DNA from: Oscillospiraceae bacterium
GTDB lineage: Bacteria > Bacillota > Clostridia > Oscillospirales > Ruminococcaceae
Direction: 5' to 3'
DNA length: 5,591 bases
Assembly (NCBI GenBank): GCA_019420135.1
Contig: JAHZHS010000057.1
Coordinates: 6,713 to 12,303 of the forward strand
The position numbers were made by a program, and so were the translations under genes. Positions 1 to 4,346 of this stretch are shown piece after piece; position 1 is the stretch's first letter, and each line of letters opens with the position of its first letter. The notes beneath the pieces are model-generated. The model was not told where the DNA came from. It searched no databases and saw only the letters and a list, made by a program, of their open reading frames with translations.

Positions 1-1
1 C

Positions 2-475
2 AACAACGTCGGTTACCGTGTGATTAGCGATCAAATCACTCCCATTACCAATCAAACAGAACTTGAGGCAATCAATGCTGCATTAAATCTTTCATCCCCT
101 TTTGATGGAGCCAAAGAACACATTGCCACGGCGCTCAAGCATTTTTCCGACAAAAAGAATCCGGACTATAGAAACAGTATCAAGGAATCCATTTCTGCTG
201 TCGAATCTGTGTGCATGGTACTTGAAAACGATCCTTCTGCATCACTGGGGCAAGCCTTGAAGCATCTGGAAGACCATGGAGTCGTCATTCATAGCTGCTT
301 GAAATCCGGTTTTTCCAAACTATACGGATACACCAGTGATGAAGGTGGCATTCGTCATGCCATGATTGAAGAAAGTGCTGCTGTCTCTCAGGAGGACGCT
401 TTGTTTATGCTGGTATCCTGCAGTGCTTTCTGTCATTATCTACAGCAAAAAGCCAGCAAAGCAGGCCTAATATAA
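2..475 (+). CDS. AbiJ-NTD4-like (abortive-infection-type) protein, C-terminal part, 5' end outside window
   Basis: The reading frame is open from the first bases (NNVGYRVISDQITPI...), so the true start lies upstream; the GTG at 20 is internal and has no ribosome binding site. About 157 residues are visible. The order of motifs (an 'NNVGYR' strand, then 'DYRNSIKESISAVES', 'LGQALKHL', 'GFSKLYGYTSDEGGIRHAM' and 'FMLVSCSAFCHYL') resembles the alpha-helical C-terminal half of the proteins grouped with AbiJ-NTD4 domains, many of which are HEPN-like and linked to phage defence. This is recognition from memory of the family. The N-terminal domain that would settle it is missing. The gene is clearly richer in A/T than everything to its right and runs convergent to the phage operon, which suggests either flanking host DNA or an acquired cargo gene inside the prophage. 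It ends in TAA at 473-475, overlapping the T-tract of an opposing terminator. Family assignment is moderate; a defence role is inferred. Confidence 0.6.
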   Translation, partial: NNVGYRVISDQITPITNQTELEAINAALNLSSPFDGAKEHIATALKHFSDKKNPDYRNSIKESISAVESVCMVLENDPSASLGQALKHLEDHGVVIHSCLKSGFSKLYGYTSDEGGIRHAMIEESAAVSQEDALFMLVSCSAFCHYLQQKASKAGLI

Positions 476-502
476 AAATCCGCCCGGCAGCGCAGAGGAC
501 GG
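474..502 (-). terminator. intrinsic terminator, distal copy, for leftward transcription
   Basis: Read on the minus strand, CCGUCC (502-497) can pair with GGGCGG (485-480), giving a 6-bp stem with one G-U pair and an 11-base loop. It is followed by A and then five T (478-474). The same GGGCGG arm also belongs to a longer 11-bp inverted repeat that reaches to 549, so the hairpin may be larger. The T-tract overlaps the stop codon of the convergent gene on the other strand, so it marks the border between the two transcription units. Confidence 0.5.
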
Positions 503-549
503 AGCATCCTGGTCAAACATGTGTGAGTCTCTCCCCGCCTGCCGGGCGG
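480..549. repeat. 11-bp perfect inverted repeat
   Basis: CCGCCCGGCAG at 480-490 is matched exactly by its reverse complement CTGCCGGGCGG at 539-549, with 48 bases between. On the minus strand the second arm is followed directly by ATTTTT, so the long stem is also terminator-like. It competes with the short hairpin at 480-502 for the same bases; both forms end at the same T-tract. Confidence 0.6.
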
Positions 550-596
550 TGCCGTGTGCTCGCAGGGCTGCATACGTCAGGCAGCCGAACACGGCA
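550..596. repeat. nested GC-rich hairpin
   Basis: TGCCGTGT (550-557) pairs perfectly with ACACGGCA (589-596). Inside it GGCTGC (566-571) pairs with GCAGCC (581-586) around a 9-base loop. The two stems are separated by an asymmetric internal loop. It adjoins the 480-549 inverted repeat directly, so on the minus strand the order is hairpin, long stem, T-tract: the layout of a folded RNA ending in an intrinsic terminator. No known RNA family is recognised. Confidence 0.5.
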
Positions 597-635
597 TGGA
601 TCCCGGGCCTCCCTCCTGCGGGAAATCCGGGCATG

Positions 636-661
636 AAAAAGCCCCCGGCAATGCCGAGGGC
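636..661 (-). terminator. intrinsic terminator of the phage early operon
   Basis: On the minus strand GCCCTCGGCA (661-652) pairs with TGCCGGGGGC (650-641) along all ten positions, one being a U-G wobble; the realistic loop is CAUUG. Five T follow immediately (640-636). On the + strand the same position is a C-A mismatch and no T-tract follows, so the signal is directional. It lies about 175 bases beyond the stop codon of the DUF1492 gene and is the best candidate for the end of the eight-gene leftward transcript. Confidence 0.8.
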
Positions 662-666
662 GGAGC

Positions 667-714
667 GATCCGGCTTGGATGGCCACGACGCGCATGCAGA
701 CGCGCAGCCGGATC
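667..714. repeat. 9-bp perfect inverted repeat with internal direct repeat
   Basis: GATCCGGCT (667-675) is matched by AGCCGGATC (706-714). The 30-base loop contains two copies of GACGCGCA, the second running into the right arm. The structure sits just upstream of the Shine-Dalgarno of the small ORF at 736, so on the + strand it would be a leader hairpin, and on the minus strand a stem just before the operon terminator. Which strand matters cannot be told from the sequence. Confidence 0.45.
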
Positions 715-735
715 TGTGGCAAGGAGGTATCAAAT

Positions 736-843
736 ATGGTCTGCCCATACTGGATACACATTTTTGCGGCCAGGGAACTCCTGTCCGATGAAAAAGGAAT
801 CGGCGGGACTGTTTCTATCCACAGTTCCATAGTATCAGTTTAA
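736..843 (+). CDS. candidate 35-residue small protein
   Basis: An ATG at 736 is preceded by AAGGAGG (721-727) at a spacing of 8 bases, a near-ideal Shine-Dalgarno, and opens a frame of 35 codons (MVCPYWIHIF...SIVSV) ending in TAA at 841-843. It ends inside the last codons of the convergent DUF1492 gene on the other strand. The first residues are hydrophobic and aromatic, the middle is charged (RELLSDEKG), and the end is Ser/Val-rich; I do not recognise it. No promoter is visible in the GC-rich DNA upstream. The ribosome binding site argues for it; the short length, unknown family and antisense position argue against. The site could also be the relic of a longer gene. Confidence 0.35.
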   Translation: MVCPYWIHIFAARELLSDEKGIGGTVSIHSSIVSV

Positions 844-1278
844 CACCTGTAAAGGTGGACTGAGCTGTACAATTTTCAGATTTTCGATTGCCTTCTTCTG
901 TGCTTTCAGCACCCAACTCTCGGAGATGTTCAGCCGGTTGGCCGTGCGCCAGACGGGCAGGCCATCAATGTATCGGGCTTGCAGTACATTTTGCTGCAGA
1001 ATGCTGGGCAGTGCCTGGATGGCGCTCTCTATGCTTTTTCGGATGGTCTCGGATTGCTGCAGCTGTGCCTGCAGTTCTCGCTGATATTGATCCAGAAGCT
1101 CGGCACACTGCTCAATTTTAGAGCCGTCCGGACTGTCACCTCCGAACACCGGCTTCAAAGCCTGGGTGGTGGACTCTGCCCTGCTGCGCACTGACCTGAT
1201 GCGATCCCGCAGGCGAGTTTCCTCCCACAGTGCCTGGCGGTACCGCCGTAGCCAAGCGACTTTTTCCTCATAGGTCAT
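835..1278 (-). CDS. DUF1492 / ArpU-type phage transcriptional regulator
   Basis: This 147-residue protein has a charged, helical N-terminal two thirds (coiled-coil-like, about residues 5-90, including an Arg/Glu-rich stretch and a Gln-rich QRELQAQLQQ segment). A C-terminal helix-turn-helix of the sigma-70 region 4 type follows at about 95-133 (LQARYIDGLPVWRTANRLNISESWVLKAQKKA). That layout and length match the DUF1492 family, close to ArpU/RinA-type regulators that sit last in Firmicutes phage early operons and are thought to activate late genes. The start is firm: the ATG at 1278-1276 overlaps the TGA of the upstream gene as TGATG and follows a strong AGGAGGTGA. A weak hairpin (CACCT/AGGTG, 844-857) lies at the 3' end without a proper T-tract, so transcription probably continues to the terminator at 636-661. 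Here no terminase genes follow. Confidence 0.8.
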   Translation of the reverse strand: MTYEEKVAWLRRYRQALWEETRLRDRIRSVRSRAESTTQALKPVFGGDSPDGSKIEQCAELLDQYQRELQAQLQQSETIRKSIESAIQALPSILQQNVLQARYIDGLPVWRTANRLNISESWVLKAQKKAIENLKIVQLSPPLQVLN

Positions 1279-1496
1279 CAGGGGTCACCTCCTTCCACCC
1301 TCGCTACCACCCGGCTGACCCGGCGCAGCACTGCGCAGCCATGGAGGCTGCAGCCGTTCTCGAAACCGCAGCCGAGGCAGGCCTCGGGGCGGCGCTCCAC
1401 GGCCAGGCGCTGGAGCTGGCGGGTCATGCCGGGCGGCAGAGGCTCATATGCCACGCAGCGGCTGTTGGCAGCGTCAAATCTCAGGTTCTTCGGCAT
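1278..1496 (-). CDS. small cysteine-rich phage protein, putative zinc-binding
   Basis: The product is 72 residues from the ATG at 1496-1494, chosen over an in-frame ATG eight codons upstream because GGGGAGG lies at the right distance before it. Residues 40-54 read CLGCGFENGCSLHGC: C-x2-C-x5-C-x4-C, with a further Cys at 14 and His at 52. This spacing suggests a small metal-binding knuckle, though no known zinc-finger family is recognised. The flanks are basic (RQLQRLAVERR; LRRVSRVVARV), which would suit nucleic-acid binding. The gene overlaps the end of the resolvase gene by 23 bases in another frame and is coupled to the DUF1492 gene through TGATG. Function unknown. Confidence 0.7.
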   Translation of the reverse strand: MPKNLRFDAANSRCVAYEPLPPGMTRQLQRLAVERRPEACLGCGFENGCSLHGCAVLRRVSRVVARVEGGDP

Positions 1497-2121
1497 GGTC
1501 GTTCCTCCCCTCGTATTCATCCATCATGGCGGCCACATCGTACCGCCAGTTCACCCGCAGGCGGCGGGCGGTCACCGGGCGGCCGTGCTCCCGGCACCAG
1601 TCCTCCGGGATGCTCTTGCGCCCTCCTGCGATGGCCTGCCGCACAAAGTCCAGCACATCGGCGGCGGGCAGTGCATATGTATGCCCGGCCAGGCGGTAAT
1701 TCAGCACCACCAGCGCCTGCAGGCTCCGGCGGACGGCAGCGTCTGCCATGTCCTGCAGGTGCTTTTGCTTTTTGTATGCCCCCTTGTCCGGGTCGAACCG
1801 GCCGAACAGGCTGGTCAGTGCCGCGCTGCGGGTGCCCACCGTCTTGAGCTCCAGCAGGTAGAGCGACGGCGCCCGGAACAGAAAGAAATCACAGATATTG
1901 TCCTGGGCGAACCGGATGCCCTCGGCCTCGCTGCCGCCGTAGTAGCTGATGGGACTGTCCCGCAGCCGGTAGCACCAGGCTTCCGGCGGAACACTGGCCT
2001 TGAAGTCTCTCTCGAATCGCTTGCCCTCCATCATGTTGCTGCAAACCTCCTTGTGTGCAATGCTTTGGAGGGCCGCGCCCGCGGTAGGGTCGCAATAGTG
2101 TTCGGCGTTGCGCCAGATCAC
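1474..2121 (-). CDS. RecU-like Holliday junction resolvase, with in-frame N-terminal 'RNAEHY-DPTAG' extension
   Basis: From the GTG at 2121-2119 the product is 215 residues. Residues 31-160 look like a PD-(D/E)xK nuclease of the RecU type: GKRFERDF opens the domain, D78 lies in the ICDFFLF strand, and E91/K93 form the ExK pair in LLELKTV. LTSLFGRFD, a basic KKQKHLQD segment and the ALVVLNYR strand follow, as in RecU. The likely role is cleavage of branched DNA intermediates during phage replication and recombination. Residues 1-30 (IWRNAEHYCDPTAG...) resemble a separate short protein common in Firmicutes phages, usually with YPDPTAG. A second start (ATG 2034-2032 or 2031-2029) has its own AAGGAGG, so the nuclease may also be made alone. 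The GTG start is favoured by AAAGGAGG nine bases upstream. The gene lies 19 bases after the replisome organizer gene. RecU-like assignment is good; which start dominates is open. Confidence 0.75.
   Translation of the reverse strand: MIWRNAEHYCDPTAGAALQSIAHKEVCSNMMEGKRFERDFKASVPPEAWCYRLRDSPISYYGGSEAEGIRFAQDNICDFFLFRAPSLYLLELKTVGTRSAALTSLFGRFDPDKGAYKKQKHLQDMADAAVRRSLQALVVLNYRLAGHTYALPAADVLDFVRQAIAGGRKSIPEDWCREHGRPVTARRLRVNWRYDVAAMMDEYEGRNDHAEEPEI
2046..2052 (-). promoter_or_regulatory. internal Shine-Dalgarno for a shorter RecU-like product
   Basis: AAGGAGG on the minus strand lies 11 bases before the ATG at 2034-2032 and 14 before the adjacent ATG at 2031-2029. It is inside the coding sequence of the longer GTG-started frame. 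It would start the nuclease at MMEGKRFERDF, exactly where the RecU-like domain begins. Confidence 0.5.
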
Positions 2122-2130
2122 GGGCGCCTC

Positions 2131-2138
2131 CCTCCTTT
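2131..2138 (-). promoter_or_regulatory. Shine-Dalgarno that decides the GTG start at 2121
   Basis: AAAGGAGG on the minus strand lies between the TGA of the replisome organizer gene (2143-2141) and the GTG at 2121-2119, with a 9-base spacer. There is no ATG at a suitable distance, so GTG is the likely start codon here. Confidence 0.6.
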
Positions 2139-2140
2139 CC

Positions 2141-2902
2141 TCATTCACTGCCGTCCGGGCTGCCGTCAAAGACGGCGTTCCAGTCCCGGTCAAATACGTT
2201 CTTCATGGGTTTGGGACTCTCGCCGCTTCTAGCCTTCATGCTGCCGGATGTGGCCGCCTTGCGGGGGCGGCTAGCTGCCCGGTACCCCGCCGCATCGGTC
2301 ACGCCCAGGCGCCGGGCGTCCTGCAGGATACTCCGGGCATAGGCCCAGCGCCCGCCTCCGTAGTCGATGGCCCGCTCCATGGCCAGCAGGACCAGATCCT
2401 CCGCCGCTCCCTGGGCCATGACGTCCGCCACCTCCCGCCGGAGGTAACTGCCCACCGGCCCCACGTTGTCCGCCCAGAAGGCCAGCGCCTGCTCCCCCGG
2501 CCCCGTCGTCGTTGTCGTCACTGCATCAGGACGACGACGATAGGAGGAGTCCTTATCTTTTTCATCTTCTTTTTCTTTTTCATGTTCTTCTTCCTCTTCT
2601 TTTTCTTCTTCTTGGGTTTTTACATCTTGTTCACAACCGCCGCTGCCTTTCCGAGGTCTGCCGCCCTTAGCACCGTTCCGCCTTCCCCGTTCGCTGGCCT
2701 TTTGATACTTTCTTTCGGTGGAATCACTGCCGATGCGCAGGTTTTCAAAGGCCAGCTGTTCTTTTTCATCCAATTTGGAAGACTCGGCACCACGTTCCGC
2801 GTAGTCCATAGCGGCAAACAGCACATTTCTGATCTGCTCCGGAGAGAGCTTCATCAATGTGCGCCGGGATGAAAAGAAGATGGGAAAGTATGCCCGCGCC
2901 AT
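2141..2902 (-). CDS. phage replisome organizer, DnaD-like (DUF6291-type N-terminus)
   Basis: The product is 253 residues from the ATG at 2902-2900, preceded by GAGGTG and 7 bases after the HD gene's stop; an earlier in-frame ATG overlaps that gene and has no good site. Residues 1-85 (ARAYFPIFFSSRRTLMKLS, MDYAERG, ERKYQKASERGRRNGAKGGRPRK) match the N-terminal region seen in many phage replication initiators of the DUF6291 kind. Residues 97-118 are an extreme Glu/Lys tract, followed by RRRP and five Thr. Residues 138-205 (LAFWADNVGPVGSYL... to WAYARSILQDARRLGV) fit a DnaD/DnaB_2 domain, ending in the usual W/Y-x(3)-IL-x(4)-G pattern. Such proteins bind the phage origin and recruit the host helicase through its loader; no separate DnaC-like loader gene is visible here. 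The tail (205-253) is basic and probably disordered. Confidence 0.75.
   Translation of the reverse strand: MARAYFPIFFSSRRTLMKLSPEQIRNVLFAAMDYAERGAESSKLDEKEQLAFENLRIGSDSTERKYQKASERGRRNGAKGGRPRKGSGGCEQDVKTQEEEKEEEEEHEKEKEDEKDKDSSYRRRPDAVTTTTTGPGEQALAFWADNVGPVGSYLRREVADVMAQGAAEDLVLLAMERAIDYGGGRWAYARSILQDARRLGVTDAAGYRAASRPRKAATSGSMKARSGESPKPMKNVFDRDWNAVFDGSPDGSE
2508..2541. repeat. 12-bp hairpin inside the replisome organizer gene
   Basis: GTCGTTGTCGTC (2508-2519) pairs along its whole length with GACGACGACGAT (2530-2541), counting two G-T wobbles, around a 10-base loop. It encodes the poly-Thr and Arg-Arg-Arg part of the interdomain linker and lies next to a long pyrimidine tract. It may be no more than GAC-type triplet repeat, but the position within an initiator gene makes an origin element possible. 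Confidence 0.45.
2551..2613. repeat. polypyrimidine/polypurine tract, GAA-like microsatellite
   Basis: On the + strand 59 of 63 bases are C or T, mostly T, in an otherwise GC-rich region. On the coding (minus) strand it reads as GAA, AAA and GAG codons for the Glu/Lys-rich linker of the replisome organizer. The strong strand asymmetry and low GC make it an easily unwound or slippage-prone segment. Confidence 0.75.
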
Positions 2903-2909
2903 GTCCACC

Positions 2910-3503
2910 TCACTTCCGGCCGTCGCCGGCCTCGTCAAAATGGCTTGCCATCATGTCGGCGGTGTGCAGCCAGAAGGCCAGCGGCATCTGCTCCACCGCG
3001 CTGCCGTAGGCGTTGCGGGTGGAATCGTCAAAGGCCCCCATATGGAACCGGATGGCCACCGCCTCCTCCGTCGTCAGGCGCATGACCCGCTCAATGAGAA
3101 ACACGCTCTTTTCCCCGTGGCCGTAGGCGAACACCTCATTGACCACATAGAAGGGGTACTTCTCCCATTGCCCCTGCTCGTTCTTGCGGTTGCGCATCTC
3201 CACCCCGTAAAAGTTTGCCTTGCACACGTCGTGCAGCAGTCCGCAGACCGCGGCGGTCTCCTCGCTGAACCGGGGCATGCCGGGCACCTCGCTCATGCGC
3301 TGCCGCAGCTGCAGCAGCCGGTGCCAGACGTTGACGCTGTGATGACACAGCCCACCCTCAAAGGCGCCGTGGAACCGGGTGGAGGCTGGTGCCGTAAAGA
3401 AGTCGGTGCTTTCCAGCCAGGCCAGCAGCCGGTCGGCGCCGGGGCGGTGGATGTTCTGGGTGTAGGCCTGTTTCCAGTCCTCTTTCGTGTAATGTTGTGC
3501 CAT
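2910..3503 (-). CDS. HD-domain phosphohydrolase
   Basis: The product is 197 residues. The metal-binding HD signature is spread over GGLCHHS (His54/His55), LLHDVCK (His91-Asp92), GHGEKSV (His129), FHMG (His154) and LHTADMMAS (His180, Asp183). This H...HD...H...H...D order, with 'GGL-x-HH' and 'GHGEKS', resembles the HD domain of YhaM-type 3'-5' exoribonucleases and related phage HD proteins, but no OB-fold domain precedes it. The activity is therefore some phosphodiester or nucleotide hydrolysis; the substrate cannot be read from the sequence. Its GGAGGG ribosome binding site lies inside the last codons of the annealing-protein gene, only 3 bases separate the two genes, and it is followed after 7 bases by the replisome organizer, so it is made together with the DNA-processing proteins. 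Confidence 0.8.
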   Translation of the reverse strand: MAQHYTKEDWKQAYTQNIHRPGADRLLAWLESTDFFTAPASTRFHGAFEGGLCHHSVNVWHRLLQLRQRMSEVPGMPRFSEETAAVCGLLHDVCKANFYGVEMRNRKNEQGQWEKYPFYVVNEVFAYGHGEKSVFLIERVMRLTTEEAVAIRFHMGAFDDSTRNAYGSAVEQMPLAFWLHTADMMASHFDEAGDGRK

Positions 3504-3506
3504 CTC

Positions 3507-4328
3507 TCAGCCCTCCTTGCCAAAGAAAGCCTCTTCGTCCCCGGAGTCGTCGGCAGGCAGCAGGGTGGCCTCGGGCTGCGGGGCGGAAGGGATCGTCACG
3601 GCCGGGCGGCTGCTCTGGTTCAGCCGGGGCGCGGCAGGGGCTGCCGGGGCATCGGCGGGAGGGTCGTCAGGCAGCTCGGTGAAGGGTGCCTCCACCGGCT
3701 CCTCAAAGCCCCGCTCCTCACTGGCGTACATGCCGCCCAGCCGGGCCGGAAACGCCTCCCGCAGCGCCTGCACCAGCGCCACCTTGCGGATCATGGTGGC
3801 AGGCTTGCTCGACCACTGCCGGTTGGGTTTGCCGTCCTTTTTGCGGACAATGTATTCCTCCAGGCTGCACTCGATGGTGCTGGGATGGGTGTGGTCCTTG
3901 CGCCAGACCCTCGCCCAGCCGCCCACCAATGTCTCCCCCTCCAGCACAAGAGCACCTTCCCGGTGCTGCAGCGCGCCGTCAGCGTCCAGCACCACGATGC
4001 CCGCCTCCTGGCCGTCGAAGTTGGGATCGGCGTCGGCCCGCTTCTGGAAGGCCTCCTTGCCGGTCACCATGGTGGCGGCATCATTGCCGTACTTGATGCA
4101 GTAGGCCTCCCGCAGCCAGGGGTCCAGCCCGGCGTTGGCGCACATCTGCATAAAGGTGACGATCTCCTGGTCGGTCACCCGGTCAGGATCGCCGCTGACC
4201 AGGTACTTCTTCACCATACCCGGGTTGAGTCGGATGGTCTTTCCGTTGGCCTGGTAGACCACCTTCTGGGCCTTGTTCTTTGCCGCGGCATCCTTCTTGG
4301 GTGCCAGAGTATTGCCGTAGTTTGCCAT
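3507..4328 (-). CDS. bet: phage single-strand annealing protein, Bet/RecT superfamily
   Basis: The product is 273 residues. Residues 50-202 carry the RecT-superfamily core: VTDQEIVTFMQMCANAGLDP, then REAYCIKYG, a GKEAFQKRADADPNFDGQEAG segment, ETLVGGWARVWRKDHTHP, and WSSKPATMIRKVALVQALREAFP. The pattern is closest to the 'phage recombination protein Bet' (lambda Red beta-like) branch as I remember it. Such proteins coat resected 3' single strands and anneal them to complementary DNA. Residues 205-260 form a Pro/Ala-rich linker, and the end (DDSGDEEAFFGKEG) is acidic with aromatic residues. The start follows AAAGGAGG at good spacing and lies 18 bases after the DUF1351 gene. It works with the YqaJ exonuclease two genes upstream. 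The symbol is given for the family; RecT would be an equally usable name. Confidence 0.88.
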   Translation of the reverse strand: MANYGNTLAPKKDAAAKNKAQKVVYQANGKTIRLNPGMVKKYLVSGDPDRVTDQEIVTFMQMCANAGLDPWLREAYCIKYGNDAATMVTGKEAFQKRADADPNFDGQEAGIVVLDADGALQHREGALVLEGETLVGGWARVWRKDHTHPSTIECSLEEYIVRKKDGKPNRQWSSKPATMIRKVALVQALREAFPARLGGMYASEERGFEEPVEAPFTELPDDPPADAPAAPAAPRLNQSSRPAVTIPSAPQPEATLLPADDSGDEEAFFGKEG

Positions 4329-4346
4329 TGTGTTTCCTCCTTTGTT

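Larger units (their letters stand above)
476..834. other. intergenic region between convergent transcription units, rich in inverted repeats
   Basis: This stretch of about 360 bases separates the rightward AbiJ-like gene from the leftward phage operon. It holds two minus-strand terminators (474-502 and 636-661), a long-range 11-bp inverted repeat (480-549), a nested hairpin (550-596), a 9-bp inverted repeat (667-714) and one candidate small ORF on the + strand beginning at 736. Several longer open frames cross it on both strands, but they lack ribosome binding sites and their translations (rich in Arg, Pro, Ala and Gly) look like chance reading of GC-rich DNA. I see no tRNA cloverleaf, no integrase and no clear attachment site. 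Confidence 0.7.

Noticed and set aside
480..714. CRISPR-like or tRNA-like content suggested by repeated GC-rich stems
   Set aside because: There are only two diverged repeat units with unequal surroundings, no regular spacers, and no cloverleaf or T-loop consensus.
467..830. Minus-strand frames of 93 and 105 codons in the intergenic region
   Set aside because: There is no ribosome binding site, the translations are biased, and they cross both terminators and several inverted repeats.
519..832. + strand frames of 90 and 92 codons
   Set aside because: There is no ribosome binding site at their starts. The strong site at 721-727 belongs to a different frame, that of the 35-codon ORF at 736.
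844..857. Hairpin CACCT-GTAA-AGGTG as terminator of the DUF1492 gene
   Set aside because: The stem is only 5 bp and no T-tract follows on the minus strand; the hairpin at 636-661 is far better.
2108..2872. + strand frame with a very hydrophobic Phe-rich stretch, like a membrane protein
   Set aside because: The Phe run is the complement of the GAA/AAA codons for the Glu/Lys linker of the replisome organizer.
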